Assembly (NCBI RefSeq): GCF_000335475.2
Contig: NZ_ANAH02000001.1
Span: 496,001 to 560,000 of the forward strand
DNA from: Cystobacter fuscus DSM 2262
GTDB lineage: Bacteria > Myxococcota > Myxococcia > Myxococcales > Myxococcaceae
DNA length: 64,000 nt
Reading direction: 5' to 3'
The first letter of the stretch is position 1. The number at the start of each line of letters is the position of its first letter. This document shows positions 52,451 to 61,757 of this stretch, one piece after another. A program made the translations under genes and the position numbers. Below the pieces are notes generated by a model. That model had not been told where the DNA came from. It ran no database searches and worked only from the letters and a program-made list of their open reading frames with translations.

Positions 52451-53515
52451 CTACGGCAGGGGCGTGCGCTCGGGCTCTCCCGCGGGGGGAGCCTCGGGCG
52501 TCTCCTCCCGCAGCTCGGCGGGGGGCTCGATGTCGGTGGGAGCGCGCTCGGCCATGCGCCGGCGCCACCGCCAGAAGCCGAGCCGCTCGCGCCCCGAGCC
52601 TCCCGCCTCCGCCTCGCCCTTGAGGTGGGGGGTCTCGATGGGCGGGGGCCGTCCTTGCGCGCGCGCCGCCTCGGCCTCGGCCTGCTCGAGGATGGCGTTC
52701 ACCTCGCCGCCGAGGATGAAGATGAGGCCGGTGAGGTAGAGCCACAGCAGGAGCACGATGACGCCACCGATGGAGCCATAGGTGACGTTGTAGCGGCCGA
52801 AGTGCTCGACGTACTGGGTGAAGCCCCAGGTGGTGAGCAGCCACAGCACGCTGGCGACCAGCGCGCCGGGGGACAGGAAGCTGTAGCGGTGGCGCACCGC
52901 GGGCAGGCGCCAGTAGCACAGGGCGAGCGCCAGCATGACGAGCGCGGTGACGGAGGGCCAGCGCAGCCAGGACCACACGGCGTGGTAGGCGTTGAGCACG
53001 TGCAGGTGCTGGGCGATCCACTCCCCCAACCGCCCGCCCAGCAGGAACAGGGTGACGGTCACGGGGATGAGCAGCGAGCCCCCCACGGTCATGAGCAGCG
53101 CGAGCCCCTGGGTGTGCCACAGGGGCCGGTACTCGGGCACGTCATAGGCGAGGTTGAGCGCCCGGCGGAACGCGTCCACGCCGCGCGAGGCGGACCAGAG
53201 CGACAGCGCCAGGCCGAAGGTGACCAGGCGCGGCTGGGTGTCCTGGGCGATGGCGCGCAGGTGCGCCTGCACCAGGCCCAGGGCATCCGCCGGCATGAGC
53301 GGACCGAGCCGCTCCACCATGGACACCACCACGCCCCGCTCCACCGGCAGGTGGGCCGCGAGCGTCACGACGAAGAAGAGGAAGGGAAAGAGCGCGAAGA
53401 GGAAATAGAAGGCGAGCTGCGCCGCGCACTCGGTGACCGCGTCCTCCTCGATCTCCACCCAGAGGCGCCGGAAGAACTCGCGCCATGTGAGGCTCCTCGG
53501 CTTACGCAGTCGCAT
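52451..53515 (-). CDS. YihY/BrkB-family inner-membrane protein
   Basis: 354 residues from ATG 53515 with six membrane helices; the family pattern is clear (AAQLAFYFLFALFPFLFFVV, then SRGVDAFRRALNLAYDVPE and GSIGGVIVLLLWLYLTGLIFILGGEVNA). Once called ribonuclease BN, but that activity belongs to another protein, so the function is open; envelope transport or LPS export roles have been suggested for relatives. The C-terminal 70 residues are charged and Pro-rich. Converges with the M48 gene. Confidence 0.9.
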   Translation of the reverse strand: MRLRKPRSLTWREFFRRLWVEIEEDAVTECAAQLAFYFLFALFPFLFFVVTLAAHLPVERGVVVSMVERLGPLMPADALGLVQAHLRAIAQDTQPRLVTFGLALSLWSASRGVDAFRRALNLAYDVPEYRPLWHTQGLALLMTVGGSLLIPVTVTLFLLGGRLGEWIAQHLHVLNAYHAVWSWLRWPSVTALVMLALALCYWRLPAVRHRYSFLSPGALVASVLWLLTTWGFTQYVEHFGRYNVTYGSIGGVIVLLLWLYLTGLIFILGGEVNAILEQAEAEAARAQGRPPPIETPHLKGEAEAGGSGRERLGFWRWRRRMAERAPTDIEPPAELREETPEAPPAGEPERTPLP

Positions 53516-53630
53516 TCCTTCCCGGCCCGGGTCCTGGGTTGAGCGGGCAAGCTAGCCACGAGAAGGGCTCGAGCACCAGTGCCCGGCCCATGCCACGCGG
53601 CCTGGAGGCCTGCTACCCTTCGCCCCCATC

Positions 53631-54308
53631 ATGCCCATGCTCCCGCTCGTCCTCCTGCTGACACTCACCGCTGGCGATGACCGGTCCATCCCCCCGGGAT
53701 GCCGTGAGGACCATGGGACGTGCCGCGAGGACTGCACCATCGACTACGGCGGCAGCACGACGAAATACCAGCAGCTCAACCAGTGCGTCGCCCGGTGCAC
53801 CCGGGAGCGGGACGCGTGCACCACCCGCTTCTATACGCTCCGGGACACGGCGGGAGACCTGCCCGCCTCCCCCACCGGCCCGGCTCCGGCTTCGGAGCGG
53901 TTCGAGGAGCCCTCGAAGCCCACGTCCCTCCAGGACACGGAGCGCCGGGGCGTCTACCGGGCCAACGAGGCCGCGCCTCCCGCCGAGCCCTCCGCGGAGT
54001 CCGCTCCGGAGGAAATGCCCGCCGCCCCTCCACCCCCCGCGCCGGCCGAGCCCGAGGTGGAGTCCAAGGTGGAACTCGAGGAGAAGCCCCTCCCCGCGCC
54101 GAAGCCGCCCGCCGAGGTGAAGAAGAGCCCGCCCCCCCGGGGAAAGCGGGAGGAGATCCGCATCTTCGGAGATTCCGACGACACGGCGGCGGAGGCATCC
54201 AAGGAGGACGCCGCGCCCCCCGCGAAGTCCAAGCCCGGCAAGCCCGCGGCGACCCCGAAGAAGGACGCCTCGAAGCGGTCGTCCGGCGACGATTGGTGGA
54301 AGGATTAG
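53631..54308 (+). CDS. Secreted proline-rich protein with a twin CX3C motif
   Basis: 225 residues from ATG 53631 (a second ATG at 53637). After a signal peptide (MLPLVLLLTLTAG) comes a compact cysteine region: C-x6-C-x3-C-x16-C-x3-C-x6-C, including CREDC and CVARC. The rest is low-complexity Pro/Glu/Lys, ending DDWWKD. Paired CX3C segments 16 residues apart can form a disulfide-clamped helical hairpin, as in small TIM proteins, but homology to those is not claimed. Function unknown. Four bases overlap the converging DMT transporter gene. Confidence 0.65.
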   Translation: MPMLPLVLLLTLTAGDDRSIPPGCREDHGTCREDCTIDYGGSTTKYQQLNQCVARCTRERDACTTRFYTLRDTAGDLPASPTGPAPASERFEEPSKPTSLQDTERRGVYRANEAAPPAEPSAESAPEEMPAAPPPPAPAEPEVESKVELEEKPLPAPKPPAEVKKSPPPRGKREEIRIFGDSDDTAAEASKEDAAPPAKSKPGKPAATPKKDASKRSSGDDWWKD

Positions 54309-55300
54309 GCGCGCTGGACGGCCGGGCGCCCGGGCACCGTGGGGGCGCGCTGGGTCAACCGCACGCCAACGAGCACCAGGGCGCCGCCGAGGATCAGCTC
54401 CCCATGCAGGGACTCGCCGAGCAGGAGCCACGCGGCGAGCGCCGTCATCACCGGCTGGAGGTTGGAGAAGATGGCCGCGTGTGAGGCGGGCACCTTGGTC
54501 AGGGCGTAGTACCAGATGAGGTAGGCCACCACGGACGTGAGGACGGCCAGATAGGCGATGCTGCCCAGGGCGGAGGGGCTCGCGGAGAAGGTGCGCGAGG
54601 GCTCGAGGACGAAGGGGGCCACGGGCAGCAGGAGCAGGGCGGCGGCCACCATGCTCCACGCGGTGGAGCGCACCGAGCCATGGGCGGAGGCGAAGGGCTT
54701 GCCCTCGGTGGTGTAGGCGATCCACGCGATCACCGCGCCGAGGATGAGCAGATCCCCCAGCAGCGAGCCGCGCGCCGAGGCCAGCCCCCGCCCGAGCAAC
54801 AGCACCACCACGCCAGTGAAGGCCGTGAGGATGCCGAGCACCGCGCGCGACGAGGCCCGCTCCTGCCCGCGCACGAGCCCCAGCAGGTACACGCCCAGCG
54901 GCGTCAGCGCGTAGAGCAGCGCCGCGTGGGCCGCGGTGGAGCGGGACAGCCCGTGGAAGAACAACACCTGGTTGAGCGGGCCCGCGAGCAGGCCGAGCAT
55001 GAACACGCGGCGCCACTCGGAGCGCGGCGGCAGCTTGGGTCCGGGCGTGAAGGCGAGCAGCAGGCAGAAGAGGGTGGCGCTGAGCAGGAAGCGCCACATC
55101 ACCACCGTGAGCGGGGGCAGTTCCTCCATGGCGCGCTTGCCGGCCAGATACGTCCCCGCGTTGATGACGACTTGCAGGAACAGCGCCGCGTAGACCCCGC
55201 TGAGCGGCTCGCGCCGAGCGGAAAGGAGATCGGTGGTGGAGGACTGCACGCGGCGACACGTAGCAGATAAACCCTCGCGATTCACTGCGCGGACGGCCAT
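54305..55300 (-). CDS. EamA/DMT-family transporter
   Basis: 331 residues from ATG 55300 with two EamA repeats (about ten helices) starting at YAALFLQVVINAGTYLAGK. HALLYALTPLGVYLLGLVRG and GELILGGALVLVGVRLTQR are typical of the family. About 35 polar residues precede the first helix, so a start nearer the helix is possible. Substrate unknown. Confidence 0.85.
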   Translation of the reverse strand: MAVRAVNREGLSATCRRVQSSTTDLLSARREPLSGVYAALFLQVVINAGTYLAGKRAMEELPPLTVVMWRFLLSATLFCLLLAFTPGPKLPPRSEWRRVFMLGLLAGPLNQVLFFHGLSRSTAAHAALLYALTPLGVYLLGLVRGQERASSRAVLGILTAFTGVVVLLLGRGLASARGSLLGDLLILGAVIAWIAYTTEGKPFASAHGSVRSTAWSMVAAALLLLPVAPFVLEPSRTFSASPSALGSIAYLAVLTSVVAYLIWYYALTKVPASHAAIFSNLQPVMTALAAWLLLGESLHGELILGGALVLVGVRLTQRAPTVPGRPAVQRA

Positions 55301-55334
55301 TCCCCCCTCGCGTGGAATGTCACCAGGACAAGTG

Positions 55335-56354
55335 TCAGGGATGGAGGTGCAGCAGGGCCCACGCGGCGGCGTGGCGCACCACCTCGCTGGGATCCTCGCG
55401 CAGCCGCTCGAGCAGGGGCCGGGCCTCCAGACGTTTCGCGGCCCCGAGTGCGTACACGGCGTTGCGGCGCAGGCCGTCGTACTTGGCCCGGGCGAGCGCG
55501 GTGCCGGGGATGAGCTGGCTGTACTGCTCGGGGGTGAGCGCCGCGAGTTCCATCACCCCCAGCTCGGCCACCGCCCGGGGAGCGAAGCGCTCGTTGGGCG
55601 TGACAACGGGCCGGCGGTTGAGGGGGCAGACGTCCTGGCAGATGTCGCAACCGAAGATGAGGTTGTCCATCTCCACCCGGAAGGACTCGGGCACCTCGCC
55701 GTGGCGGTTCTCGATGGTCTGGAAGGAGAGACAGGCCCGCGCGTCCACCCGCCCCTGGCCGAGCAGCGCCCCGGTGGGGCACGACATGATGCACAGGTGG
55801 CAACTGCCACAACGATCCACGGTGGGCCCGTCGGCGTACGTGTCCACCTCGGCGTCGAGGATGAGCACGGCCAGCACCACCCACGAGCCCAGGGGCTCGG
55901 TGATGAAGCAGCCATTCTTGCCCACGTAGCCCAGCCCGGCGCGGGCGGCCCACACCTTCTCCATCATCGGGCCCGAGTCCACGCCGCCGTAGTCGCGCAC
56001 CTCGGGGTATGCCTCCTTGAGCCGGCGGCGGAAGGACTTCAGGCTGTCGCGCAGGGTGGAGTGGTAGTCCCGGCCCCGCGCGTAGCGGGCGATGGGCGAG
56101 TCCTCCGTCCGGGGCTCCTCCCGGTAGTAGTTGGTCGCGAAGGCGATCACCGTGCGCGCGCCGGGCAGCAGCAGCGAGACGTCGAGCCGCTCGGCCGTCC
56201 GCTCGCCCAGCCAGTCCATGTCGGCGTCGCAGCCAGCCGCCAACCACTCCAGGAAGAAGTCACCCGGGATGGGCTCGGCGCGCGCGAAGCCCACGAGATC
56301 GAAGCCCGCCTGGGTGGAGAGCTGGCGGAGATGTTTGGTGGACAGCGGGGGCAC
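55335..56354 (-). CDS. queG: Epoxyqueuosine reductase
   Basis: 339 residues from GTG 56354; the frame also reads to GTG 56432, which would overlap the upstream gene. QueG uses cobalamin and two 4Fe-4S clusters to reduce epoxyqueuosine to queuosine in tRNA anticodons. Both ferredoxin motifs are present (CGSCHLCIMSCP and FGCDICQDVCP), as is the cobalamin-domain start GFDLVGFARAEP. A HEAT-like C-terminal end (EVVRHAAAWALLHL) matches long QueG forms. The gene next upstream on the same strand encodes a cobalamin adenosyltransferase, an interesting cofactor link. Confidence 0.95.
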   Translation of the reverse strand: MPPLSTKHLRQLSTQAGFDLVGFARAEPIPGDFFLEWLAAGCDADMDWLGERTAERLDVSLLLPGARTVIAFATNYYREEPRTEDSPIARYARGRDYHSTLRDSLKSFRRRLKEAYPEVRDYGGVDSGPMMEKVWAARAGLGYVGKNGCFITEPLGSWVVLAVLILDAEVDTYADGPTVDRCGSCHLCIMSCPTGALLGQGRVDARACLSFQTIENRHGEVPESFRVEMDNLIFGCDICQDVCPLNRRPVVTPNERFAPRAVAELGVMELAALTPEQYSQLIPGTALARAKYDGLRRNAVYALGAAKRLEARPLLERLREDPSEVVRHAAAWALLHLHP

Positions 56355-56404
56355 GGCTTCTACATAACCCAACCGCCGCGCCCCTTCCGAGATGACCCAC
56401 GGGA

Positions 56405-56965
56405 CTAGGTCGTGGGCTTCTCCGGAATCCACTTCACGTCCTCGACACCCGCCCGGCGGTTGGCCACCCGCGCCATGACGAAGAGCAGGTCCGAGAGCCG
56501 GTTGAGGAAGGACAGCACGTCATCGGACGCCTCGCCCTCGCTCAGGGCGGTGAGCACGCGACGCTCGGCCCGCCGGCACACCGTGCGCGCCAGATGCAGC
56601 GCGGCGGACGCCTGGACGCCCGCGGGCAGGATGAAGTGCGTCATGGGGGACAGCTCGCCCTCGAAGGTGTCGATCGCCCGCTCCATGTCCGTGACCCACT
56701 CGCTCTTGAGCGGGGGAATGAAGCCGGAGGCCTTGGTGCCGGGAGGCGTGGCCAGCACCGCGCCCACGGTGAAGAGCTGCTCCTGCAGGCGCTGGAGCAG
56801 GGCATCCAGGTCGCTCGGCATGGACAGGGAGCGCGCCAGCCCCAGCGCGGCGTTCAGCTCGTCCACCTCACCGTAGGCGTCCACGCGGACGCTGTCCTTG
56901 CGGACCCGTCCTCCACCGAACAGGCCCGTCTCTCCCTTGTCTCCAGTCTTCGTATAGATCTTCAA
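56405..56965 (-). CDS. PduO-type cob(I)alamin adenosyltransferase
   Basis: 186 residues from TTG 56965 (reading KIYTKTGDKGETGLFGGG), with AAGGGAA upstream. The ATP-binding N-terminal motif, VDAYGEVDELNAALG, and the C-terminal RTVCRRAERRV and FLNRLSDLLFVMAR segments are all typical of the trimeric PduO/MMAB family. It makes adenosylcobalamin from cob(I)alamin and ATP. It is 50 bp upstream of queG and divergent from thyA. Confidence 0.95.
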   Translation of the reverse strand: MKIYTKTGDKGETGLFGGGRVRKDSVRVDAYGEVDELNAALGLARSLSMPSDLDALLQRLQEQLFTVGAVLATPPGTKASGFIPPLKSEWVTDMERAIDTFEGELSPMTHFILPAGVQASAALHLARTVCRRAERRVLTALSEGEASDDVLSFLNRLSDLLFVMARVANRRAGVEDVKWIPEKPTT

Positions 56966-57048
56966 TGGTGTGTTCCCTTGCGTTGGACAATCGGCACCGC
57001 ACCTGGCGGAAATTCGCGCCCGGGGGGTCCGTGGGCTAGGAGAAGTCC

Positions 57049-57843
57049 ATGACACCCTACCTCGCCCTGCTCGAGCACGTCCTGCATCACGGCACGAAGA
57101 AGAGCGACCGCACCGGCACCGGCACGCTGAGTGTCTTCGGCCATCAGATGCGCTTCGATCTCACGCGGGGCTTCCCCCTGGTGACGACGAAGAAGCTCCA
57201 CCTCAAGTCCATCATCCACGAGCTGTTGTGGATGCTCGCGGGCGGCACGAACGTGCACGCGCTCCAGGCGCACGGTGTCACCATCTGGGACGAGTGGGCC
57301 GACGCCGAGGGCAACCTCGGCCCCATCTACGGCCACCAGTGGCGCTCCTGGTCCACGCCCGAGGGGGGCGCCATCGATCAGATGACCCAGCTCGTCGAGG
57401 GGCTGAAGAAGAACCCCGACTCGCGGCGCCACCTGGTGAGCGCGTGGAACGTGGCGGACCTGGGCGCCATGAAGCTGCCGCCCTGTCACATCCTGTTCCA
57501 GTTCTACGTGGCCAACGGGCGGCTGTCCTGCCAGCTCTACCAGCGCAGCGCGGACATCTTCCTGGGCTTGCCCTTCAACATCGCCTCCTACGCCCTGCTG
57601 ACGATGATGGTGGCGCAGGTGACGGGGCTCGAGGCCCATGAGTTCATCCACACCTCGGGCGACGCGCACCTGTACCTCAACCACGTGGAGCAGGCGCGCG
57701 AGCAGCTGAAGCGCGAGCCCCGGCCCCTGCCCCGGATGACGCTCAACCCGGCCGTCCGCTCGCTCTTCGACTTCAAGTACGAGGACTTCACACTCAGTGG
57801 GTACGAGCCCCACCCCGCCATCAAGGCCCCGGTGGCCGTATGA
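57049..57843 (+). CDS. thyA: Thymidylate synthase
   Basis: 264 residues, the exact length of the Escherichia coli enzyme, from ATG 57049 preceded by AGGAG. It methylates dUMP using methylene-tetrahydrofolate, giving dihydrofolate. Catalytic Cys146 is in [12 protein letters not shown], with [28 protein letters not shown] and the C-terminal KAPVAV intact. Overlaps folA by 4 bp, coupling production of the enzyme that regenerates its cofactor. Confidence 0.98.
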   Translation: MTPYLALLEHVLHHGTKKSDRTGTGTLSVFGHQMRFDLTRGFPLVTTKKLHLKSIIHELLWMLAGGTNVHALQAHGVTIWDEWADAEGNLGPIYGHQWRSWSTPEGGAIDQMTQLVEGLKKNPDSRRHLVSAWNVADLGAMKLPPCHILFQFYVANGRLSCQLYQRSADIFLGLPFNIASYALLTMMVAQVTGLEAHEFIHTSGDAHLYLNHVEQAREQLKREPRPLPRMTLNPAVRSLFDFKYEDFTLSGYEPHPAIKAPVAV

Positions 57844-58316
57844 CGCTGTCGGCCATCGTGGCGATGGCATCCAACCGCTGCATCGGCCGGGACAACACCC
57901 TGCCCTGGCGCCTGCCGGCGGACCTCCAACGATTCAAGCGGCTCACCCTGGGACACACGCTCCTCATGGGCCGCAAGACGTACGAGTCCATCGGTCGGCC
58001 GCTGCCCGGCAGGACGATGCTCGTGGTGACGCGCCAACAGGGTTGGGCCCCCGAGGGCATCGAGGTGGCGCACTCGCTGGAGGAGGCCCTCGCGCGGGCA
58101 CGCGGCGACGAGGTCTTCCTCGCGGGAGGCGCCCAGCTCTACGAGCAGGCGATGGACCGGGTGCGTCGGCTGTACCTCACACGCATCGACCGCGAGTACG
58201 AGGGCGACACCTTCTTCCCCGAGGTGGATCTGTCCACCTGGCGCCTCACCGCCGAGGAGTTCCATCCGGCCACCGACACCACGCCGCCCTTCGCCTTCCT
58301 CACTTACGAGCGGTGA
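57840..58316 (+). CDS. folA: Dihydrofolate reductase
   Basis: 158 residues from ATG 57840, overlapping the thyA stop (ATGA). [31 protein letters not shown] with the catalytic aspartate, [15 protein letters not shown] and the late [12 protein letters not shown] strand are standard. It reduces dihydrofolate made by ThyA with NADPH. Confidence 0.97.
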   Translation: MTLSAIVAMASNRCIGRDNTLPWRLPADLQRFKRLTLGHTLLMGRKTYESIGRPLPGRTMLVVTRQQGWAPEGIEVAHSLEEALARARGDEVFLAGGAQLYEQAMDRVRRLYLTRIDREYEGDTFFPEVDLSTWRLTAEEFHPATDTTPPFAFLTYER

Positions 58317-58328
58317 TCACCACTGGTT

Positions 58329-58357
58329 TTGATTCTGCCTCGCAACATTGAGAATAT
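58329..58357 (+). promoter_or_regulatory. AT-rich putative promoter and operator before the FTR1 gene
   Basis: TTGATT (58329-58334), a 17-bp spacer and GAATAT (58352-58357) lie in an AT-rich patch just after folA. The inverted pair ATTCT (58332-58336) / AGAAT (58351-58355) overlaps it and could bind an iron regulator. The -10 match is poor. Confidence 0.3.
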
Positions 58358-58383
58358 GTGGGCGGACTGGTAGAGGGTGGAGC

Positions 58384-60258
58384 GTGAAGCGCACCGGTCT
58401 ACTGCTCCTGTCCCTGCTGCTCACGGCGCCGGTGGCCACCGCCGCCGAGAGCGAGTCCGAAGCGCGCACCTGGCACCGCCTGGTGGGCATTCTGCAGTAC
58501 CTGCAGGCGGACTATCCGGCGGCGGTGGAATCCAAGTCGGACTTCGAGCTGGCCGAGCAGCGCAGCTTCATCGCCGAGGCCACCGAAGCGGCGCGCGAGC
58601 TGGGACGCCCCGGGGAGACGTTCGTCGCGCGGCTGGAGGAGATCAAGGCCCGGGTGGACAAGGCCGCGGATCCCGAGGGCGTCAGCCAGGACTGCGGCGC
58701 GCTGGTGGAGGATCTGGTGCTCGCGGGGGGACTGGCCCGCAGCCCGCGGATGGCGCCGGACCTGAAGGTGGGCGAGCGTGTCTACCAGGAGAGCTGCGCG
58801 GCCTGTCACGGCGCGGACGGACGCGCGCAGGTGCCCATCGCCCAGACGATGGAGCCGCGTCCCACCAACTTCCATGACGCGGAGATCATGGGCGGGCTCA
58901 CGCCCTACAAGGCCTTCAACACGGTGGGCTTCGGCGTGCCCGGCACCGCCATGCCGGGCTATCCCACCCTGACCGAGGAGGAGCGTTGGGGCCTGGCCTT
59001 CTTTCTCTTCACGCTCCGCCAGCCCCCGTGTGACGCCGTGCCGCCCCGCGTGTCGCTGGAGAAGCTCGCCAACGCCACGGACAACGAGCTCGTCCAGGCC
59101 TATGGGCAGGAGCACCTCGCGTGCCTGCGCCGGAAGATGCCGGACGTGGACGCGGAACGCGGCCTGCTGGTGACGCGCGAGTACGTGGAACAGGCGCTCA
59201 AGCTGGGCGCCTCCGGGGACATGCTGGGCGCGCGCAACGCGCTGCTGGACGCCTACCTCAAGGGGCTGGAGCCGGTGGAGGTGACGCTCCGGGCGCGCAA
59301 CCCCGACCTGGTGCTCAAGCTGGAGAAGGCCTTCCTGGACACGCGCGTGGCCGCCGAGCGCAAGAGCCCGCACCTCCAGGACGAGGGCCGCGTCCTGCTG
59401 TCGCTGCTGGATGAGGCGCGCCGGGACAGTGGCGACACGATGAGCTTCCTGTCGGTCATCTGGATCACCCTGCTCATCCTGCTGCGCGAGGGCTTCGAGG
59501 CGACCATCATCATCGCCGCGCTGCTGGCGATGCTGCGCAAGATGCAGGCGCCCGAGTACGCGCGCGTGGTGCACCTGGGCTGGGTGTCCGCGCTGGTGGT
59601 GGGGGCGCTCGCCTTCATCTTCGGCCGGCACCTGATGAACGGGGCCAACCGCGAGATGCTCGAGGGCATCGCCGGGCTCGTGGCGGTGGCGATGCTGCTG
59701 TACGCGGCGCTGTGGCTCAACGCGCGCGCCAACATGAGCAAGTTCATGGGCGAGCTGCGCGAGAAGATGAAGGGGGCGCTGGGCCGCGGCAGCATGATGG
59801 GCCTGTTCGCCATCGCCTTCACCTCGGCGCTGCGCGAGAGCGTGGAGACGGCCATCTTCCTGCAGGGGCTCGCGCTCGACTCGGCGTCGGGCGTGGCCTG
59901 GGGGTGCGCCGCGGGCGCCGTGGCGCTCACCGTGCTCGTCCTCTTCGTCAACCGCGTGGGCTACAAGCTGCCCATGAAGACGCTCTTCAAGGCGTCCACC
60001 GTGCTGCTGGTGGTCACCGCCATCATCCTCCTGGGCAAGGCGATCCGTGCCCTCCAGGAGGTCGCCCTGGTGCCCATCCACCCCATCCGCTTCGTCACCA
60101 TCGACCTGCTCGGCATCTACCCCGACGCCATGTCCCTCATCCCCCAGGCGGTGCTCACCGCCATTCCGCTCGCCCTGCTCCTCATCAAGCGGCGCGGCGG
60201 CGGAACGGCGAGCCTGGCGGACACCTCGTCCCAGGCCGAGGCTCAGGCCGGGAAGTAG
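58384..60258 (+). CDS. Cytochrome c-FTR1 fusion, high-affinity iron permease
   Basis: 624 residues from GTG 58384. A signal peptide (about 1-20) is followed by a periplasmic helical region, a c-type haem domain (CAACH at 138-142, distal methionine likely in GTAMPGYP), a linker, and a seven-helix FTR1 permease domain with the iron-handling motifs REGFE (368-372) and RESVE (484-488). FTR1 proteins move ferric iron coupled to a ferroxidase step; the attached cytochrome may accept electrons from Fe(II) in place of a separate oxidase. The 3' end overlaps the converging Nudix gene by 16 bp. Confidence 0.9.
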   Translation: MKRTGLLLLSLLLTAPVATAAESESEARTWHRLVGILQYLQADYPAAVESKSDFELAEQRSFIAEATEAARELGRPGETFVARLEEIKARVDKAADPEGVSQDCGALVEDLVLAGGLARSPRMAPDLKVGERVYQESCAACHGADGRAQVPIAQTMEPRPTNFHDAEIMGGLTPYKAFNTVGFGVPGTAMPGYPTLTEEERWGLAFFLFTLRQPPCDAVPPRVSLEKLANATDNELVQAYGQEHLACLRRKMPDVDAERGLLVTREYVEQALKLGASGDMLGARNALLDAYLKGLEPVEVTLRARNPDLVLKLEKAFLDTRVAAERKSPHLQDEGRVLLSLLDEARRDSGDTMSFLSVIWITLLILLREGFEATIIIAALLAMLRKMQAPEYARVVHLGWVSALVVGALAFIFGRHLMNGANREMLEGIAGLVAVAMLLYAALWLNARANMSKFMGELREKMKGALGRGSMMGLFAIAFTSALRESVETAIFLQGLALDSASGVAWGCAAGAVALTVLVLFVNRVGYKLPMKTLFKASTVLLVVTAIILLGKAIRALQEVALVPIHPIRFVTIDLLGIYPDAMSLIPQAVLTAIPLALLLIKRRGGGTASLADTSSQAEAQAGK

Positions 60259-61757
60259 CGGCCGGACTCCTCGCGCACCCTTCCCTCCTCCCGCAGCTTC
60301 AGCAACACCGCCAGGGCGCTGCGCTCCGCGATGGGCAGCAGGAACGCGGGCGTCTCCGTGTAGGCGCGCTCCACCACCTGCGCCAGCGTGACCCCCTCCT
60401 CGGGCACCGCCGCCACGATGCGGGCCTCGCGCGCCGCCCGGTGGTCCAGGTACTCCTGGAGCTTGCCCGGCCCATCCGGAATCGCCATGCCGTGCGCCGG
60501 GTGCAGCGTCGTCACCGGCCAGTCCCGCAGCCGCGCGAGCTGCCGCAGGTACTCGCCCATGTCCCCCTCGGGCGGATCGATGACGATGGAGCCCACGCCC
60601 GCCACCATGTCACCCACCACCGCCGCGCGCGTGCGCTCGTCCACCAGGCACAGGTGGCCCCGCGCGTGTCCCGGCGTGTGCAACACCCGCCAGCGCTGGG
60701 GCGGACTGCCCGCCAGCTCCAGCACCTCCCCGTCCTCCAGGAGCCGCTCCGTCGGCACGGGCACCCGATCCGCCGTGCGCGCATGGCACCACAGGGGCGC
60801 GTTCAGCCGCGCCGTCACCGCGCCCACGCCCCCGATGTGGTCTCCATGGTGGTGGGTGAGCACCACCGCCTTCACCCGGGCCCCTTCCGCCACCAGCCCC
60901 TCCACCATCTCCAGCAACCCCTCCAGCTCTTCCTCGTCCCCCGCCCCGGGGTCCACGAGCAGCAGCTCCCCATTGCCCAGCACGTACACGTTGGTGTGCG
61001 TGGCCGGAGGCAGGGTCGCCGTGCGCACGGGGAACACCCGCACGCCCTGGTGGTACTCGATGCGCCGCGCGATGAAGTCCGGAGCGAGCGGCGGCGAGGC
61101 CAGCTCCGCCAGCGCCGCCTCGCGCGAGCCGAAGCGCGCCATCACCCGCAGCACGTGCACCGCGGGCGGGTGCAGGAGCGCCGTGCCCACCTCCCAGCGA
61201 GAGAGCGCCTCGGCCGGCGTCACCCACGCCGCCTCCGACAGTTCCCCGGCCCACCACTCCGCCCGCATCCCCTCGTCCACCTCCACCAGATAGAAGAAGG
61301 TGTCGAAGCGCACGGGCGCGAACTCCGGCGTCACCCACCGCCCCGCCGCCGGGAAGTCCTCGGCCCGCAGCACGAGCCCGTGCCGCTCGAGCAACTCCCC
61401 CCACGGCGACTCACCCGCCAGGAGCGCCCGGCGCAGCGCCGTCACCGCCTCGGGGGAGAGGCGCTCGGCGCCCTCGGCCACCAGCACCCCGGTCTCCTCC
61501 AGCAGCTCGCGCGCCGCGGCCGCCCGCAACGCCGCCTCCTGCCCCGAGGCCCCCCGCACCGGCACCGCCGCGTCCGCCTTGTCCACCTTCCCGCCGGGAA
61601 AGGCATAGAAGCCGCCCGCGAAGGCGAGCGCCTTCTCGCGCTTCACCCAGAACAGCTCCACCCCCGTGGGCGTGCGGCGGTAGGGCACCACCACCGACGC
61701 GAGCCGGGGCACCGCGACGGGGGGAGGCGGAGGCGCTCCGGCGATTGTCTCACTCAT
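60243..61757 (-). CDS. Nudix hydrolase fused to a metallo-beta-lactamase domain
   Basis: 504 residues from ATG 61757. N-terminal half (about 15-230): a CoA/acyl-type Nudix domain with FPGGKVD and the box end RELLEETGV; there is a longer than usual gap between the two. C-terminal half (about 240-500): a LACTB2-like MBL domain with THHHGDHIGG, HTPGHARGH and VVGDMV, then a winged-helix-like tail. MBL relatives of LACTB2 cleave RNA or thioesters; the Nudix part could remove nucleotide or CoA diphosphates. A fused two-step clean-up enzyme is inference. Its start overlaps the HD gene stop by 4 bp. Confidence 0.88.
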   Translation of the reverse strand: MSETIAGAPPPPPVAVPRLASVVVPYRRTPTGVELFWVKREKALAFAGGFYAFPGGKVDKADAAVPVRGASGQEAALRAAAARELLEETGVLVAEGAERLSPEAVTALRRALLAGESPWGELLERHGLVLRAEDFPAAGRWVTPEFAPVRFDTFFYLVEVDEGMRAEWWAGELSEAAWVTPAEALSRWEVGTALLHPPAVHVLRVMARFGSREAALAELASPPLAPDFIARRIEYHQGVRVFPVRTATLPPATHTNVYVLGNGELLLVDPGAGDEEELEGLLEMVEGLVAEGARVKAVVLTHHHGDHIGGVGAVTARLNAPLWCHARTADRVPVPTERLLEDGEVLELAGSPPQRWRVLHTPGHARGHLCLVDERTRAAVVGDMVAGVGSIVIDPPEGDMGEYLRQLARLRDWPVTTLHPAHGMAIPDGPGKLQEYLDHRAAREARIVAAVPEEGVTLAQVVERAYTETPAFLLPIAERSALAVLLKLREEGRVREESGRYFPA

